Shown here: in pieces, positions 32,553 to 43,883 of the stretch
Layout of the letters: every line of letters begins with the position of its first letter
Numbering within the stretch: the stretch's first letter is position 1
DNA from: Ariolimax columbianus
Lineage: Eukaryota > Mollusca > Gastropoda > Stylommatophora > Arionidae
NCBI GenBank assembly: GCA_036924085.1
Contig: JAVGWX010000004.1
Coordinates: 40,391,293 to 40,455,292, forward strand
Direction of reading: 5' to 3'
DNA length: 64,000 nt
Position numbers and translations under genes: made by a program
The notes under the pieces: generated by a model
Databases searched by the model: none
Told to the model about the DNA's origin: nothing
What the model saw: the letters and a program-made list of their open reading frames with translations, nothing else

Positions 32553-32583
32553 TATATTTATATATATATATATATATATATAC
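32553..32583. repeat. (TA)n microsatellite
   Basis: Alternating TA, next to a LINE RT fragment. Confidence 0.9.
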
Positions 32584-32587
32584 ATGC

Positions 32588-33200
32588 AGGTTTCGACGTC
32601 AAAACTGGTGTCAAACAGGGTTGTGTCCTTGTCCCCCACATTATTTAGTATTCTATTTGCTGTCCTTCAGGAAAATGCTTTTTAAAATGCTTCTGGGGAC
32701 GTCTACATTCGCACCAGATCTGATGGTTCGCTTTACAACCTAGCCCGACTAAGAGCAAAGACAAAAACCACGAATGTCCTATTCAGAGACCTTTTTTTTC
32801 GCTGACGATGCTGCCTTGTGGCTTTAGTGGTCTTTTCAAGAGGTCGTGGATAAATATTATACTGACTTTACAGACAAACATGCTCTAGAACACGAGAGAC
32901 CGCTAAACACTTTTCACATCCTCCGCCTGCGGAAAATTATGAACATCATGTGGCAGAACAAGAAAACTAATACAGAAGTACTGCAACACGCTAATCTTCC
33001 TTCTACTACAGGACTGTTCCGCGCTAGAAGACTGGCTTGGCTGGGTCACGTGAGTAGAATGAAAAATTGGCGCATTTCACTACAGGTGTTGTATGGTGAG
33101 CAGTCAGAGGGGAGGAGAGTCCCAGGCAGACCAGTGTTTGGGAAAATTCAGCCGCAGCGCGAACTACATAGAAGACATCACTCCGAAACGGCTTAACGAC
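32588..33200 (+). pseudogene. LINE RT remnant with internal deletion
   Basis: FDVKTGVKQGCVLVP (motif B) is followed about 170 bp later by FFADDAALWL (FADD box). A C-terminal part follows: LRLRKIMNIMWQNKKTNTEV, LQHANLPSTTGLFRARRLAW, LGHVSRM and GEQSEGRRVPGRPVF. The region between FADD and the tail is much shorter than in the 12.9-13.3 kb relative, showing deletion. Same general type as the 10-14 kb LINE. Confidence 0.8.
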
Positions 33201-33330
33201 ATTTGAAGTTACTCCGAGAAACTCGAAAATAAACGTATTCGTCGAAACGAGAAAAGATCCGTCTAGTGAAAAAAAAACCATACCTGCTTCATGACCGTCT
33301 GCATAAACGAAAATGGTCATTTATTTCTTA

Positions 33331-33412
33331 TATATATATATATATGTATATATGTGTGTGTGTATATATATATATATATTTTTTTTTATACACACATACA
33401 CACACACACACA
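33331..33412. repeat. Compound (TA)/(TG)/(T)n/(AC)n microsatellite
   Basis: TATATA, GTGTGT, poly-T and ACAC blocks in succession, directly left of repeat E. Confidence 0.92.
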
Positions 33413-33872
33413 GGGCTTGAGAAAAGCGCTCGTCTGATCGTCTGCTCGTCTGTGACGAGTAAAAATGTTTGCTTGAGAAGTTTTACAAAATACGTTTTTA
33501 ATCGTTACTACATAATGAATCTCCCACGATTATTCATGATATTACGGTTCTAATAGCTTGTACATAGCTAGTTTATAATAGTGAATCTAAATGGACCTTC
33601 ACTGCCACAATTTAAACTTGCTAAAGCCATCGATAAATTACAGTACTAAAGTGCTAAAAATACCAAGAATGTTCAAGTGCACGCACAATATGTCTCTGAC
33701 AGTAGTAGATTTTTTCTTAAGAAGAAATACACTAATACTGTGTAAGTAATACAATATATGTTGGTTTGGTACGCATTGTATTGTTAAGTAGAAACCAAGG
33801 TGAATTAGTGCCTAGTTTAAATTTGTTAACATAAATTGCATGACTGTAGTCTGAACATGTTGAATTAGTGCC
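33413..33872 (+). repeat. Repeat E, copy 2 (uninterrupted)
   Basis: Full-length comparator for 9845-10198 plus 13870-14030. It shows the empty site ...GTAAGTAATACAATATATGT for the LINE at 10.2 kb. Family unknown; no TIR proven. Confidence 0.82.
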
Positions 33873-33889
33873 TAGTATATACACACACA

Positions 33890-33951
<62 letters not shown>

Positions 33952-33952
33952 A
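33873..33952. repeat. (AC)n/(AT)n microsatellite
   Basis: ACACAC passing into ATATAT. Confidence 0.93.
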
Positions 33953-34365
33953 TAGAGAGAAAGTCAGTACGTAGTACAGCAGCGTACATGGGATAGCTGA
34001 ATAATGTTGTTGGTAGTTTATAAAGTATGCACGTGCGCAGATAAGTAACAAAATGGCGTCCGTGCCCATTTAATGTTTTTTGTTGTTGTGCTAAAGAACT
34101 TTTTGCAAAAGAAATTCATAGCAAATGCTTCATGTTTGCTGTGAGCAATGTTTGTTGGGCGAGGTCAACCAATTTTCTCAAGGTCGCTAAAATCATACTT
34201 AATGATGCAGCCAGATCTTGTAAGCTCGTTCAGATTGCAACAGATACATCGTTTGCCGGGTGGATAAGATTATTCGAGCTGACAGTCGAGTAACGATAAG
34301 CAATGAAGTAGCTATTATAGGCTGCACTTGTGGTTTAGCCTGTAGCATAATGTATGACTGATTGC
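33953..34365. other. No recognised feature
   Basis: Unassigned sequence. Confidence 0.35.
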
Positions 34366-35100
34366 ATTTGAACTTGAATGTTGATGTTAAGCTGAATGTT
34401 GTTCTGAAACTGAATTTTGAGATGCATTTGAATGGGGATCTGCACTTGAATGTTGATGTGAATCTGATTTTTGATGTGAATTGTAATGTTGATATGAATT
34501 GTAATGTTAATGTGAAACTGAATGTTGATATGAGCCTGAATATTGATGTGAGTCTGAAGGTTGATGTTATCCTGAATGTTGATGTGAATTGTAATGTTGA
34601 TGTGAACATGAATGTTGATGTGAATTGTAATGTTGATGTGAATTGTAATGTTGTTGTGAACCTGAATGTTGATGTGAATTGTAATGTTGATGTGGACCTG
34701 AATGTTGATGTGAATTGTAATGTTGTTGTGAACCTGAATGCACTTGTGATTTGTAATGTTGATGTGAACCTGAATGTTGATGTGAATTGTAATGTTGATG
34801 TGAACCTGAATGTCGATGTGAATTGTAATGTTGATGTGAACATGAATTTTGATGTGCATTTTAAGGTTGATGTGAATTATAATGTTGATGGGAATTGTAA
34901 TGTTGATGTGAACCTGAATATTGATGTGAATTGTAATGTTGATGTGAATTATAATGTTGATGGTAATTATAATGTTGATGTGAACCTGAATATTGATGTG
35001 AATTGTAATGTTGATGTGAACTTGAATGTTGACATAAACCTGTATGTTGATGTGAACGAATGTTGACATATACATGAATGCTGATGTGAACATGAATGTT
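34366..35100. repeat. 18-bp tandem array, about 40 copies
   Basis: Alternating GATGTGAATTGTAATGTT and GATGTGAACCTGAATGTT, giving a higher-order 36-bp period in the middle. Being a multiple of 3, it leaves long open frames on both strands: (DVNCNVDVNLNV)n on plus and (HINIQVHINIT)n-like on minus. There is no coding evidence beyond periodicity. Confidence 0.95.
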
Positions 35101-35811
35101 TATATCACTCTGAACATTCACACTAGCTACCAAAAAAAATTAAAACAAAACATAGGTCCATACATCTAACACGACAACATAGATAACTAAAGAATTCCTA
35201 ACCGAGCACGAATAACGTTATTCAGATTATTCTAATCTAATCTGATAACCACAACAATATTATACTAACTCTACGTCCTCGTAGTTATGATACTAGGACG
35301 TTGTAACTTGCAATCTGAACGTCGCATAAACGGACTAAATTATCATTGATCATGTCTACAGAAAGTTATGCAAATGTAGTATGTTTATTAAAGTGATTTC
35401 CTATTTGTTATGTTTCATCTGCGCAAGATACAGAAAGTAGATGTAGAAGATTTGCTGGTGAGCCTCATTTGAAGTAGACTTTGTACAAATAACGCCAGTT
35501 AAGTGCAGGATACGTTTTCAAGTACTTTCAAGTGCAACAACACGTGAAAGGGACAACAAACAAGTATATCTAGATTTAAATATTTTCTAGAAGACAATTA
35601 TTGCGAGCGCTTGTGGTTCCCCGATATTATTACGAAGAAACTCTATGCCGGCACAGTTAAGTATGTTATCTTTACATGTTTCTTTAGTTTTTGTGTTAGT
35701 CATAATTTCAAAGTTTAGTCATAGGTAGTGAGTTCGACTATTTGATTTACTCGAACCTGTTCATACTGAGAAAATGAACAGAAACCAAGAGAACTGTTAA
35801 GCAGTTCTTTG
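35101..35811. other. No recognised feature
   Basis: AT-rich unassigned sequence. Confidence 0.35.
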
Positions 35812-35845
35812 TTTTTGTTTCGGTTAGAGGAGTTTAACTTCTAGT

Positions 35846-36207
35846 CAGGCAAAATATACTGATCAGACAATGTTAATCAGCATTACTTGAAATATAATGA
35901 TCAGATAATGTTAATCAGGGTCAGGTGAAATATACTGATCAGACAATGTTAATCAGGGTCAGGTGAAATATATTGATCAGACAATGTTAATCAGGGTCAG
36001 GCGAAATATACTGATCAGATAATGTTAATCAGGGTCAGGGGAAATATACTGATCAGACAATGTTAATCAGGGTCAGGCGAAATATACTGATCAGACAATG
36101 TTAATCAGGGTCAGGTGAAATATACTGATCAGACAATGTTAATCAGGGTCAGGGGAAATATACTGATCAGACAATGTTAATCAGGGTCAGGCGAAATATA
36201 CTGATCA
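35846..36207. repeat. 38-bp minisatellite from SINE-B head
   Basis: Unit GGGTCAGGTGAAATATACTG followed by ATCAGACAATGTTAATCA, about 9.5 copies. It is the head motif that SINE-B carries about 1.4 times in normal copies. Copies differ mainly at 'caggtg/caggcg/cagggg'. Confidence 0.95.
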
Positions 36208-36624
36208 TCATCATCACCATCATCATCATCATCTCATCATCATCATCACGTAGCATGTCCTTTGTAGAACGTCGCTCCCATCACAGTCTGTCTGAAAGAA
36301 ACTCATTCTCTTGCCAAAACGCCAGCCTCCGCCACAGTCATACTTAGGCATTCCTGGATATCTTGGTGCCATCGTCTTCTTGGTCTACCCCTTCCTCTTT
36401 TGCCTGGCACCATACCTTCCATCACCCTTCTCTCAAGATCGTTGTGTCTCTTGATGTAACCAAAGTAATTGCATTTGATAGCCAAAATGCAATTGATAAG
36501 CCAGTTCACCTCTACGCTCAACACTTGCCGAATGTCTACATTTGTTTTTTTCTCTGTCCAGTGAATTTTGAGGATCTTTCTGTAACATTTTGACTGGAAG
36601 GATTCGATTCTTTGTTTAGAAGTT
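36208..36624 (-). mobile_element. LINE 3' fragment with (GAT)n tail inside the array
   Basis: The minus frame reads QRIESFQSKCYRKILKIHWT, EKKTNVDIRQVL, LERRVMEGMVPGKRGRGRPR and RRWHQDIQECLSM. This is the RT C-terminal tail of a LINE, with GRGRPRRRW typical. On the minus strand it ends in (GAT)n, seen on plus as ATC repeats at 36208-36248. ATATACTGATCA borders both sides (36196-36207, 36625-36636), a plausible 12-bp duplication, although the array contains this motif anyway. Confidence 0.85.
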
Positions 36625-36639
36625 ATATACTGATCAGAC

Positions 36640-37235
36640 AATGTTAATCAGGATCAAGCGACATATACTGACGATGACCCACCCCCTCCCCAATCTTATA
36701 TACTGACGATGACCCCCCATCTTATATACTGGCGAAGACCCCCATCTTAAATAATGACAATGACCCCTCATCTTATATACTGACGAAGATCCCCATCTTA
36801 TATACTGACAATGACCCCCCATCTTATATACTACGAAGACCCCCATCTTAAATACTGACAATGACCCCCCATCTTATATACTGACAAAGCCTCCCCGCCC
36901 CCCACCCCCCATCTTATATACTGACGAAGATCCCCATCGTATATACTGAAGAAGACCCCCATCTTATATACTGAAGAAGACCCCCATCTTGTATACTGAC
37001 AATGACCCCCCCCCCATCTTATATACTGACGATGACCCCCCCCCCCCTCCCATCTTATATACTGACGAAGACCCCCATCTTATTTACTGACGAAGATCCG
37101 CATCTTATATACTGAAGAAGACCCCCATCTTATATACTGAAGAAGACCCCCATCTTATATACTGACGATGACCCCCCCCCCCCCCATCTTATATACCGAC
37201 AAAGACCCCCATCTTATATACCGACAAAGACCCCC
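36640..37235. repeat. 26-27 bp array with C-runs
   Basis: Units of the type CATCTTATATACTGACGAAG followed by ACCCCC, about 22 copies with variable C-runs. The shared ATATACTGA suggests it arose from the junction of SINE-B head and body. Confidence 0.9.
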
Positions 37236-37697
37236 ATCTCACTTTCACAGTTTCACAGTTCTTCCTGGAAACAGGCTGTTTCATGGCAATAGGCTAACCA
37301 AATCGGGGATCGACGTTGACCTTGTAGTAGTGAGTGTTATGCAGATGAAGCCAATAATATCAAAGTCTGGAGGATCTCGGACCACCGTCATAAGCACGCT
37401 CAGGATATGAGAAAAGCGACTACAACCTGCCAATTAACGCCCTGTTCAGGGTGCACAGAGAGTTCACTTTCACATTGTAGGCATTAACAACAATTACATT
37501 ATTTTTGTTTCAATGCACTCGTTTCGACGATTAAATTGTACAATCATTGCTTGGGTGGCTGAGTGGCAGAACAGCCAGACTTTGTCTCTCGCCGCAAAAG
37601 GTCTTGAATACATCACGTCTCGACACCTTCAAGACTATCCAAATAAAAATGTGATACGGTCGCTCTATCAGGACAGAGAAAGGGCAAGAAAGGAATT

Positions 37698-38047
37698 TCT
37701 TCTTCTTCTTCGCCGTTCGTACTCAAACTCCCGCTACCAAACCCTGAATAGGTCTTTGCATGTAACATGATGTTGTTCGGAGAACGGAATGCGTTGTGTT
37801 ACTAGTTTACAGCTTGACTGCGATATACGCAGCTTTCTGTCCGATACATCCGACATCAGATCAGAATGCATTTTTAAGTACCTAGTTAAACATCCCCTCT
37901 TTTATCCCTTCTCCTTAGCCAATCTGCTATGGTGCAGTCTGTTATTCAGGTTAACCACTTGGAGGTGTAAAAAGGTTTTGATAGCTCTGGTTCCTAGATA
38001 TGGGTCGCTGACCGCTGCAGCTCACGTACTGGTCATCATCTTGATGT
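37698..38047 (-). mobile_element. SINE-A copy (minus), diverged
   Basis: Starts on plus with TTCTTCTTCTTCGCCGTTCG (tail side), then CTCCCGCTACCAAACCCTGA, GGAGAACGGAATGCGTTGTG, a 'ctccttagccaatctgc' block and GGTCGCTGACCGCTGCAGCT. All SINE-A blocks are in reverse order. No clean duplication found. Confidence 0.85.
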
Positions 38048-38143
38048 AAGATAAGAAATTGCAATTGATTCTGCAACACTGTTTCGCTGATGACAGTATC
38101 AGCGAAATGATCTACATGAGATTATAAAAACAAACTGTAAATG

Positions 38144-38498
38144 GCTTGGCTTCGTTCGTTCTCAATCTTCCACTACCAAACCCTGAAATGGCTTAAGTAG
38201 CAGAATGTAGTCCAGAGAACGGAATGCGTTGTGTACTACGACACATCCTGACTGCGATATTTGCACCTTTCGGTCCAACACATCCGACTTCAACAAACAT
38301 TTTGTGAGTACCGGGATAGCATTCCCTCTTCGATTCCTTCTCCTTAGCCAGTTTGCCCTGCTGCAACCTGTTATCCAGGATCACCACGTGAGGTGTAGAA
38401 GGGTCTTGGCAGCTTTGATTCGCTGACCCTGACACTAGCAGTCAGCTATGAGTCGCTGACCACTGCAGCTCATGAGTTGCTCAGCATCTTGATCCCAA
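38144..38498 (-). mobile_element. SINE-A copy (minus), complete, with TSD
   Basis: Flanked by the exact 12-bp duplication AAACTGTAAATG (38132-38143 and 38499-38510). The (GAA)n tail is nearly absent (GGCTTGGCTTCGTTCGTTCT at the tail side). Lies about 100 bp from another SINE-A in the same orientation. Confidence 0.9.
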
Positions 38499-38510
38499 AA
38501 ACTGTAAATG

Positions 38511-38860
38511 ATTTCAATCATCTTTCACAAATACAAGATTTTCCTCCAATGAAAAAAACAACACTTTTAAAGGTCGACAATGCGTCATGAATAAATTTAT
38601 TTGACATAGATTATCTAATATTGAAGGTGTATTCTTCCAGATGTGGTGGATAAACTATGTAAATACATTCCTGCACATAAATAATTCGCAGACACATTTA
38701 TCATAAACTGTAAGAGTTTATACAGTGGTGTATGTGGCGAGAAGAAGAACGTAAGCTGTACAGATTTGTTCCTACTATGATGTGAATGTATGTTATAGTG
38801 AATATGTGAATGTGTGTAAATTGTGTCATGTGTATGTAAAAGTAAAAGCATATATATATA
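38511..38860. other. No recognised feature
   Basis: Unassigned sequence before the microsatellite cluster. Confidence 0.35.
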
Positions 38861-39079
38861 TAAAAGTATATAAAAATATATATATATATATATTATATAT
38901 ATAAACACAAATATACACATATACCTACATACACACACATACACACACATACGCACGCGCACACACACACACACATACATACACACATACATACATTCAT
39001 ACATACATACATACATACATACATACATACATACATGCATACATACATACATACATGCATACATACATACATACATACA

Positions 39080-39113
<34 letters not shown>

Positions 39114-39262
39114 CATACCTTACATACATACATACATGCTCAAGATCGAACACACACACACCGCACACACACACCACACACACACACACACAAACACACA
39201 CAGATACACACACACAAATACACACACACACACATATATATATACATAAATATACACACATA
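38861..39262. repeat. Microsatellite cluster: (TA), (AC), (ATAC), (CA)
   Basis: About 400 bp: TATATA, then ACAC, a long (ATAC)n run at 38985-39140, then ACAC with CACACCGC interruptions, then ATATAT. Long Tyr/Met/Val/Cys or Thr/His open frames on both strands are products of the repeats. Confidence 0.95.
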
Positions 39263-39380
39263 CCTTCAAACACGTACGCGTTATATTATTCGTAAACACG
39301 TATCAGTTAATTTCTAGAATCCAAATAACTGTTATCATCTCCTTTGTCGTCACTTCCAATTATTCATATTCTCAAAGCAT

Positions 39381-39777
39381 ACGAAAAGTCAAAAAGGCTT
39401 ATTAGAGCTAAATACATGACCAAATGGGAAACAGAACATACTGGCTACACAAAAAAACGGTGCCTATTACCAGTTGAACAGAAGAGAGCAGGTCGTGGTC
39501 TTCAGACTTCGCACTGGCCACAATAGACTGAGGTACCACCTATTCCATAAAATGAAGATAGTTGGCACCGACGAATGCACGTGTGGTACTGGGAAAATCA
39601 CCGCTGAACATTTGCTGCAAAACTGCCTAACATACGAGCATCAGAGAAAGCAGATGTGGCCATCACCAGTGGCAACACTAGACAAGCTCTATGACAGTGT
39701 CGACAGCCTCAGGATGAACGCTGCTTTTTTCGAAAAAATAAAGGTTGACGTCTGACTGCGTAAGAAGAAGAAGAAGT
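39381..39777 (+). mobile_element. I-group LINE 3' fragment with 14-bp TSD
   Basis: A 397-bp fragment homologous to 31660-32055, more diverged than the 10.9 kb copy. It is bounded by the exact 14-bp duplication TATTCTCAAAGCAT (39367-39380, 39778-39791). It encodes LRTGHNRLRYHLFHKMKI and CTCGTGKITAEHLLQNC and ends in (GAA)n. An extra A near 39458 shifts the frame. Confidence 0.95.
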
Positions 39778-39909
39778 TATTCTCAAAGCATCACTAGAAG
39801 TATTATTTTTGTAACCGAAAGGGTACAACGGAAATACAGAATAAAACCACTGTGAAAATGACTGAAGATGGTTGTATAAGGAACTATGAATGTTATCAAG
39901 AGAAAGAAC

Positions 39910-40269
39910 GGGATCAAGATGCAGAGCAGCACATGAGCTGCAGTGGTTAGCGACCCATAGCTGACTGCTAGCGTCAGGACCAGGGAACCAGAGCTCCCAA
40001 GACCCTTCTACACCTTCACGCGGTGATCCTGGATATCAGGCTGCAGCAAGGCAGACTGGCTAAGGAGAAGGGATCGAAGAGGGAATGCTAACCCGGTACT
40101 AAAATAATGCTTGCTGAAGTCGGATGTGTTGGACCGAAAGGTGCAAATATCGCAGCCAAGCTGTAAACTACGACACAACGCATTCCGTTCTCTGAACTAC
40201 ATTCTGCTACTTAAGCCCTTTCAGGGTTTGGTAGTGGGAGATTGAGAAGGAACGAAAAAGAAGAAGAAG
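39910..40269 (+). mobile_element. SINE-A copy 3, complete, with TSD
   Basis: Full length from GGGATCAAGATGCAGAGCAG to (GAA)n, with the exact 12-bp duplication AAGAGAAAGAAC (39898-39909, 40270-40281). Confidence 0.92.
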
Positions 40270-40281
40270 AAGAGAAAGAAC

Positions 40282-42060
40282 TTGCTACAAAAACCTGACC
40301 AGTTGAAGTGCTCATAAAAGTGATCTGAAATTAGCTTTCCAAATGACAACCGGTTTAATTGGCTGCCCTGTTCATCGTATCGATCGAATATGAGACAAGA
40401 CAAGAGTATCACATTACAATAATACGTTAACTTGTAAAATTGTACACCAACAAGCTTCCTTTGTAACGTTGCATACGCACGTTGCATGATTAACCTTTAG
40501 TATGCAATCCCTTCTGAGTGATCGCATTTTACAACATTAAGGGTCTTCAACTAAAACCAGCAGGTCGGTCGTACGATTATACGTTTAATTATTCGTGATA
40601 ATGTGAGAAGCACCTCTCGCGGTGGAACAAAAATAACGCAATATTCTTTCCGAAAAATTGAGCAGTATTTAGATGAACGTGTCATTGCACAGCCGTAGTG
40701 AAGGAAAACAGATATTTAAAAACTTAAATATTTGAACATTTCGTGAGAAACGTGTCTGGGTTGGAATTGTACCAAGATACAAGAGCATGACAAAATCATT
40801 CCAAGTATCAGTAGGAAATTTAGACACTTAGAGATACTTTCAATTTTCTCTTGATGTTTATCCAGTCCTCTATTTTTTTTAAAGTTAGTTCAACTTTATT
40901 CTCTCTAATAACACAAAGTGTAGCTTGAGATTTGGACCGGTAGTTTACTGTAAGAATATCGTCAAAGACGAATAACTTCTAATGCTTATGTTCAGTTGGA
41001 TCTTTGCGAAAGCTAAAGCCGCCGATCTAGTCAGTTTGCCCCCCCCCCCTCCCTTTTTTCGGTACTAAGACCTACATAAAAGTACTACTTGTGATCATGC
41101 AGTGGGGGTCTCTTTAGAAAAGTGTATTTAAAAAGGCTGCTAGTCACATGAGCCTAATGTCTCTTTAGTCGTCGGTACTACATAAAGGTGCAGAAGGTAT
41201 TTTCTTCCTTTCCAAGAAAAGAGGTTCTGGTTTTCCATAAGATAAGAGATAACTGGCAGTGTGATAAACGTCTCTCTAACACCTGACATTGTACACCTCG
41301 ACGCTCTCATCCAAAATTCTGCATATTTTAGAGTAACCTTCTGTGGGTGAAGAAACCTATAGAAACAAAAACCCCAAAAAAGGATACTAGAAAAAAAAGT
41401 GTTAACTCGTTTTCCTGAAGATCACAAGAAGATGAAGAATAGTCCCACAGTTTTTACATTATCTTAATTAATAAATTGTTTAATAATGTGACAATAAACT
41501 GTCGCCATTTGTATTCTTATTTGGATATTTGTATCCGTACTTTAATTAATCATATCGTTGTCAATGTACATGAATGATTCCACGTCGTGTAGTACTCATC
41601 CCTACCTTCACCCAAACCCTCTCTATTCTCATTCTCAATACTCTTTCAGCACATAAAGCTTCTTGCCATTAATATGTGGGAGAGAGAGGGAAGGGGGAGC
41701 ATTTGGATTAGGTCACAATTCTCCTGCTGCTGATGTATACTGTTATTGTTTTACGCCGCCCCCCCCCCCCCCGCCCCTTACCTCTTTTCCTCCAGACAAA
41801 CTTGTTATTTGTTGTCTTGTTGCCATGTTGGTGTCTTATCCTTTGTTCTGGCTTGATGTGGAGATTATATTTCTGTTGTGTATAAACTTACTTTTCGACA
41901 TTTCTTTAGTTATTCCAAACGGTTACACTTCATAAAAGCCATTCCACCACTGATGGAGGCTAAATAATGAGGCGTTCAAGCTGAACGTGTTGTGAAAAAG
42001 GCCAATGAACAACAGATGATTGCATAAGAGGGAGTAAAATAATACATACATAAATATACA

Positions 42061-42061
<1 letters not shown>
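40282..42061. other. No gene; C-runs near 41040 and 41760
   Basis: About 1.8 kb of AT-rich sequence with two poly-C tracts. No exon, repeat family or RNA gene was recognised. Confidence 0.4.

Positions 42062-42064
<3 letters not shown>

Positions 42065-42112
<48 letters not shown>
42065..42112. repeat. (TA)n microsatellite
   Basis: Alternating TA ending in GTATGTGTGTG. Confidence 0.93.
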
Positions 42113-42115
<3 letters not shown>

Positions 42116-42149
42116 AAGACACACGTATTATTTATCGTGTGCGTACAAC

Positions 42150-42795
42150 CGTAGTGTCGTGTGTTGTTTTATTGTAAAAGGACAACTCTTTGGCGTCTGT
42201 GAATGCCTAGAGACACGAAATTGGCGGTGCTGATTTCACTCGTACTTGAGTTATCTAGTCTTGGCGACTTTCTTTTTTTGTGGGTTACAGTGGCTCTTCT
42301 CATATCTCAAGACGCACTTATGGAAGTGTACATGTATCCTCCTTGCTGTAGAAATATGGTCCTGAGTAATCCCAACACTATGGGGATCACAATTCCGATC
42401 TTTATCTCGTTAGGCAGACAGCCATGAAACAGTTTTTTTGTTCAGTGGGAATTGCTTGAAAGTAAGAGGCGTAACATAGTCTGATCAGTATGTTTCACCT
42501 GCCCCTAACATAGTCTTATCAGTATGTTTCATCTGACCATAACTAACATAGTCTGATCAGCATGTTTCAGCTGACCCTGACTAACACGGTTTGATCAGCA
42601 TGTTTCACTTGACCCTGACTAACATAGTCTGATCAGCATGTTACACCTGGCCCTGACTAACATAGTCTGATCAGCATATTACACCTGACCCTGACTAACA
42701 TAGCCTGATCAGCATGTTACACCTGACCCTGACTAACATAGCCTGATCAGTAAGTTTCACCTGACCGGACGTTTGTCTCCTCCCCCCCAAGCATA
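42150..42795 (-). mobile_element. SINE-B copy with expanded head (minus)
   Basis: The reverse complement starts GGGGGAGGAGACAAACGTCC and GGTCAGGTGAAACTTACTGA, passes through a 38-bp array, then has a SINE-B body: ACTGTTTCATGGCTGTCTGC, 'gataaagatcgg', a GCGTCTTGAGATATGAGAAG segment and GGCATTCACAGACGCC. The body is diverged but its blocks are in order. No duplication was resolved. Confidence 0.72.
42470..42768. repeat. 38-bp minisatellite from SINE-B head
   Basis: Plus-strand unit AACATAGTCTGATCAGCATG followed by TTACACCTGACCCTGACT, about 8 copies. It is the reverse complement of the array at 35846-36207, same period, with different sequence variants. Confidence 0.95.
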
Positions 42796-42969
42796 GTATT
42801 AACAGATATGAATCACTTGTCTAGATGTATTCCCTCGTCTTGATTTGCTCTACTGACGTCCTGTGCGATATGGACCTCCAACATGTACTCTTCTTAGTCA
42901 TTCATTCACCGTTTCGCACCAATATGAAGCATTGGCCAACACTGCAGGTGTTTAAAGGAAGCACGTGAA

Positions 42970-43240
42970 GCGTGTAGCCTAGTCGTCAGTGAGCTGGCTT
43001 GCTAAGACTGGGATCGAAATCACGGACGGACAGAAAAAAATCAGGGCGTTGTTCGCTCCTGGTACGACCACTCCTCGATTCGAACCAGCTGTCGATGGGT
43101 ACCTGGCGTATGAGTTCGGGAAGGTTAAGACAGCAAGGAAGGGAACTGGTCACCACACCTCCCATATGCTGTGACTTAGTCCATGAAGAGTTATCTTCAT
43201 CCCCGACGGCAATTGTTGCCATGGGACTCATCTTTACTGT
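42970..43240 (+). mobile_element. tRNA-derived SINE-F, copy 3
   Basis: GTGTAGCCTAGTCGTCAGTG (A-box region), then a TTGCTAAGACTGGGATCGAA segment. The B-box region is GGGATCGAAATCACGG. The central domain GATGGGTACCTGGC and the end TTGCCATGGGACTCA match copy 1 at 6.2 kb in the opposite orientation. Confidence 0.82.
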
Positions 43241-43820
43241 TAATTTTCTTTTTTCAAACCATTTGTAATCATTCGCCTTTTCGCTCCAATATCAAGCACG
43301 TGTTTAAACTGTAGCTGGTCCCTTCACAAGAATACTGTACTTGAGCTTTTGCAATGACTGATTTTAATGAGAAAAAAACATTAAGTGAAACAAAAATATA
43401 AATGGGTAGGGTCAGATACCGCACTGGGACGAAAATATAAACGAAACCTACGTTACGACCAATATGTGTTCATCAGGGACAACGGATAACAGCAATAATT
43501 GACTGTTTGTGTTTTCGTCTCAGTGCGCCTTCTGACCATTTCCATTTTATAATTTTGTTTCACTTTATGTTTGTTTATCTTTATATCAACAGTGCCGCAG
43601 CAGCCTCGCTTTATTTTAATCTGATTATAATGGCAATGTTTTTTTCATGATGAACTTTACTAGCCTCAAACACAGTATTCTTCAGTCGCCTGTTTCCGAC
43701 TTGCTCAATGACACTGATTTGATTCCTTTCATCTCGGGTACCACTGCTGTCCTCAGTACGTGCCGTGATTCAGTTCTTATGTTGACTCTCTTCACATCAT
43801 GATGGTGTTTACTACATGAT
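43241..43820. other. No recognised feature
   Basis: AT-rich unassigned sequence. Confidence 0.35.
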
Positions 43821-43822
43821 CT

Positions 43823-43841
43823 CTGTCTGTCTGTCTGTCTG

Positions 43842-43882
<41 letters not shown>
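43823..43882. repeat. (TGTC)n/(TC)n microsatellite
   Basis: CTGT tetramers followed by CT dinucleotides. Confidence 0.93.

Positions 43883-43883
<1 letters not shown>

Larger units (their letters stand above)
35822..37501 (+). mobile_element. SINE-B copy 3, expanded head, nested LINE, with TSD
   Basis: A 1.68 kb structure flanked by the exact 10-bp duplication TTTTTGTTTC (35812-35821 and 37502-37511). In order it holds: SINE-B start (AGAGGAGTTTAACTTCTAGT), a 38-bp array, a LINE insert at 36208-36624, a second 26-27 bp array, and the SINE-B body (CTTCCTGGAAACAGGCTGTT ... TTAACGCCCTGTTCAGGGTG ... GCATTAACAACAA). The single outer duplication implies one SINE insertion that later grew internally. 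Confidence 0.88.

Noticed and set aside
38193..38435. Small conserved ORF recurring in SINE-A copies (VILDNRLQQ...AKEK)
   Set aside because: It appears in several copies because they are recent; older superfamily members do not keep the frame, so no selection for protein is evident.
38861..39262. Cys/Tyr/Met-rich ORFs over microsatellites
   Set aside because: Entirely explained by ATAC and AC repeats.
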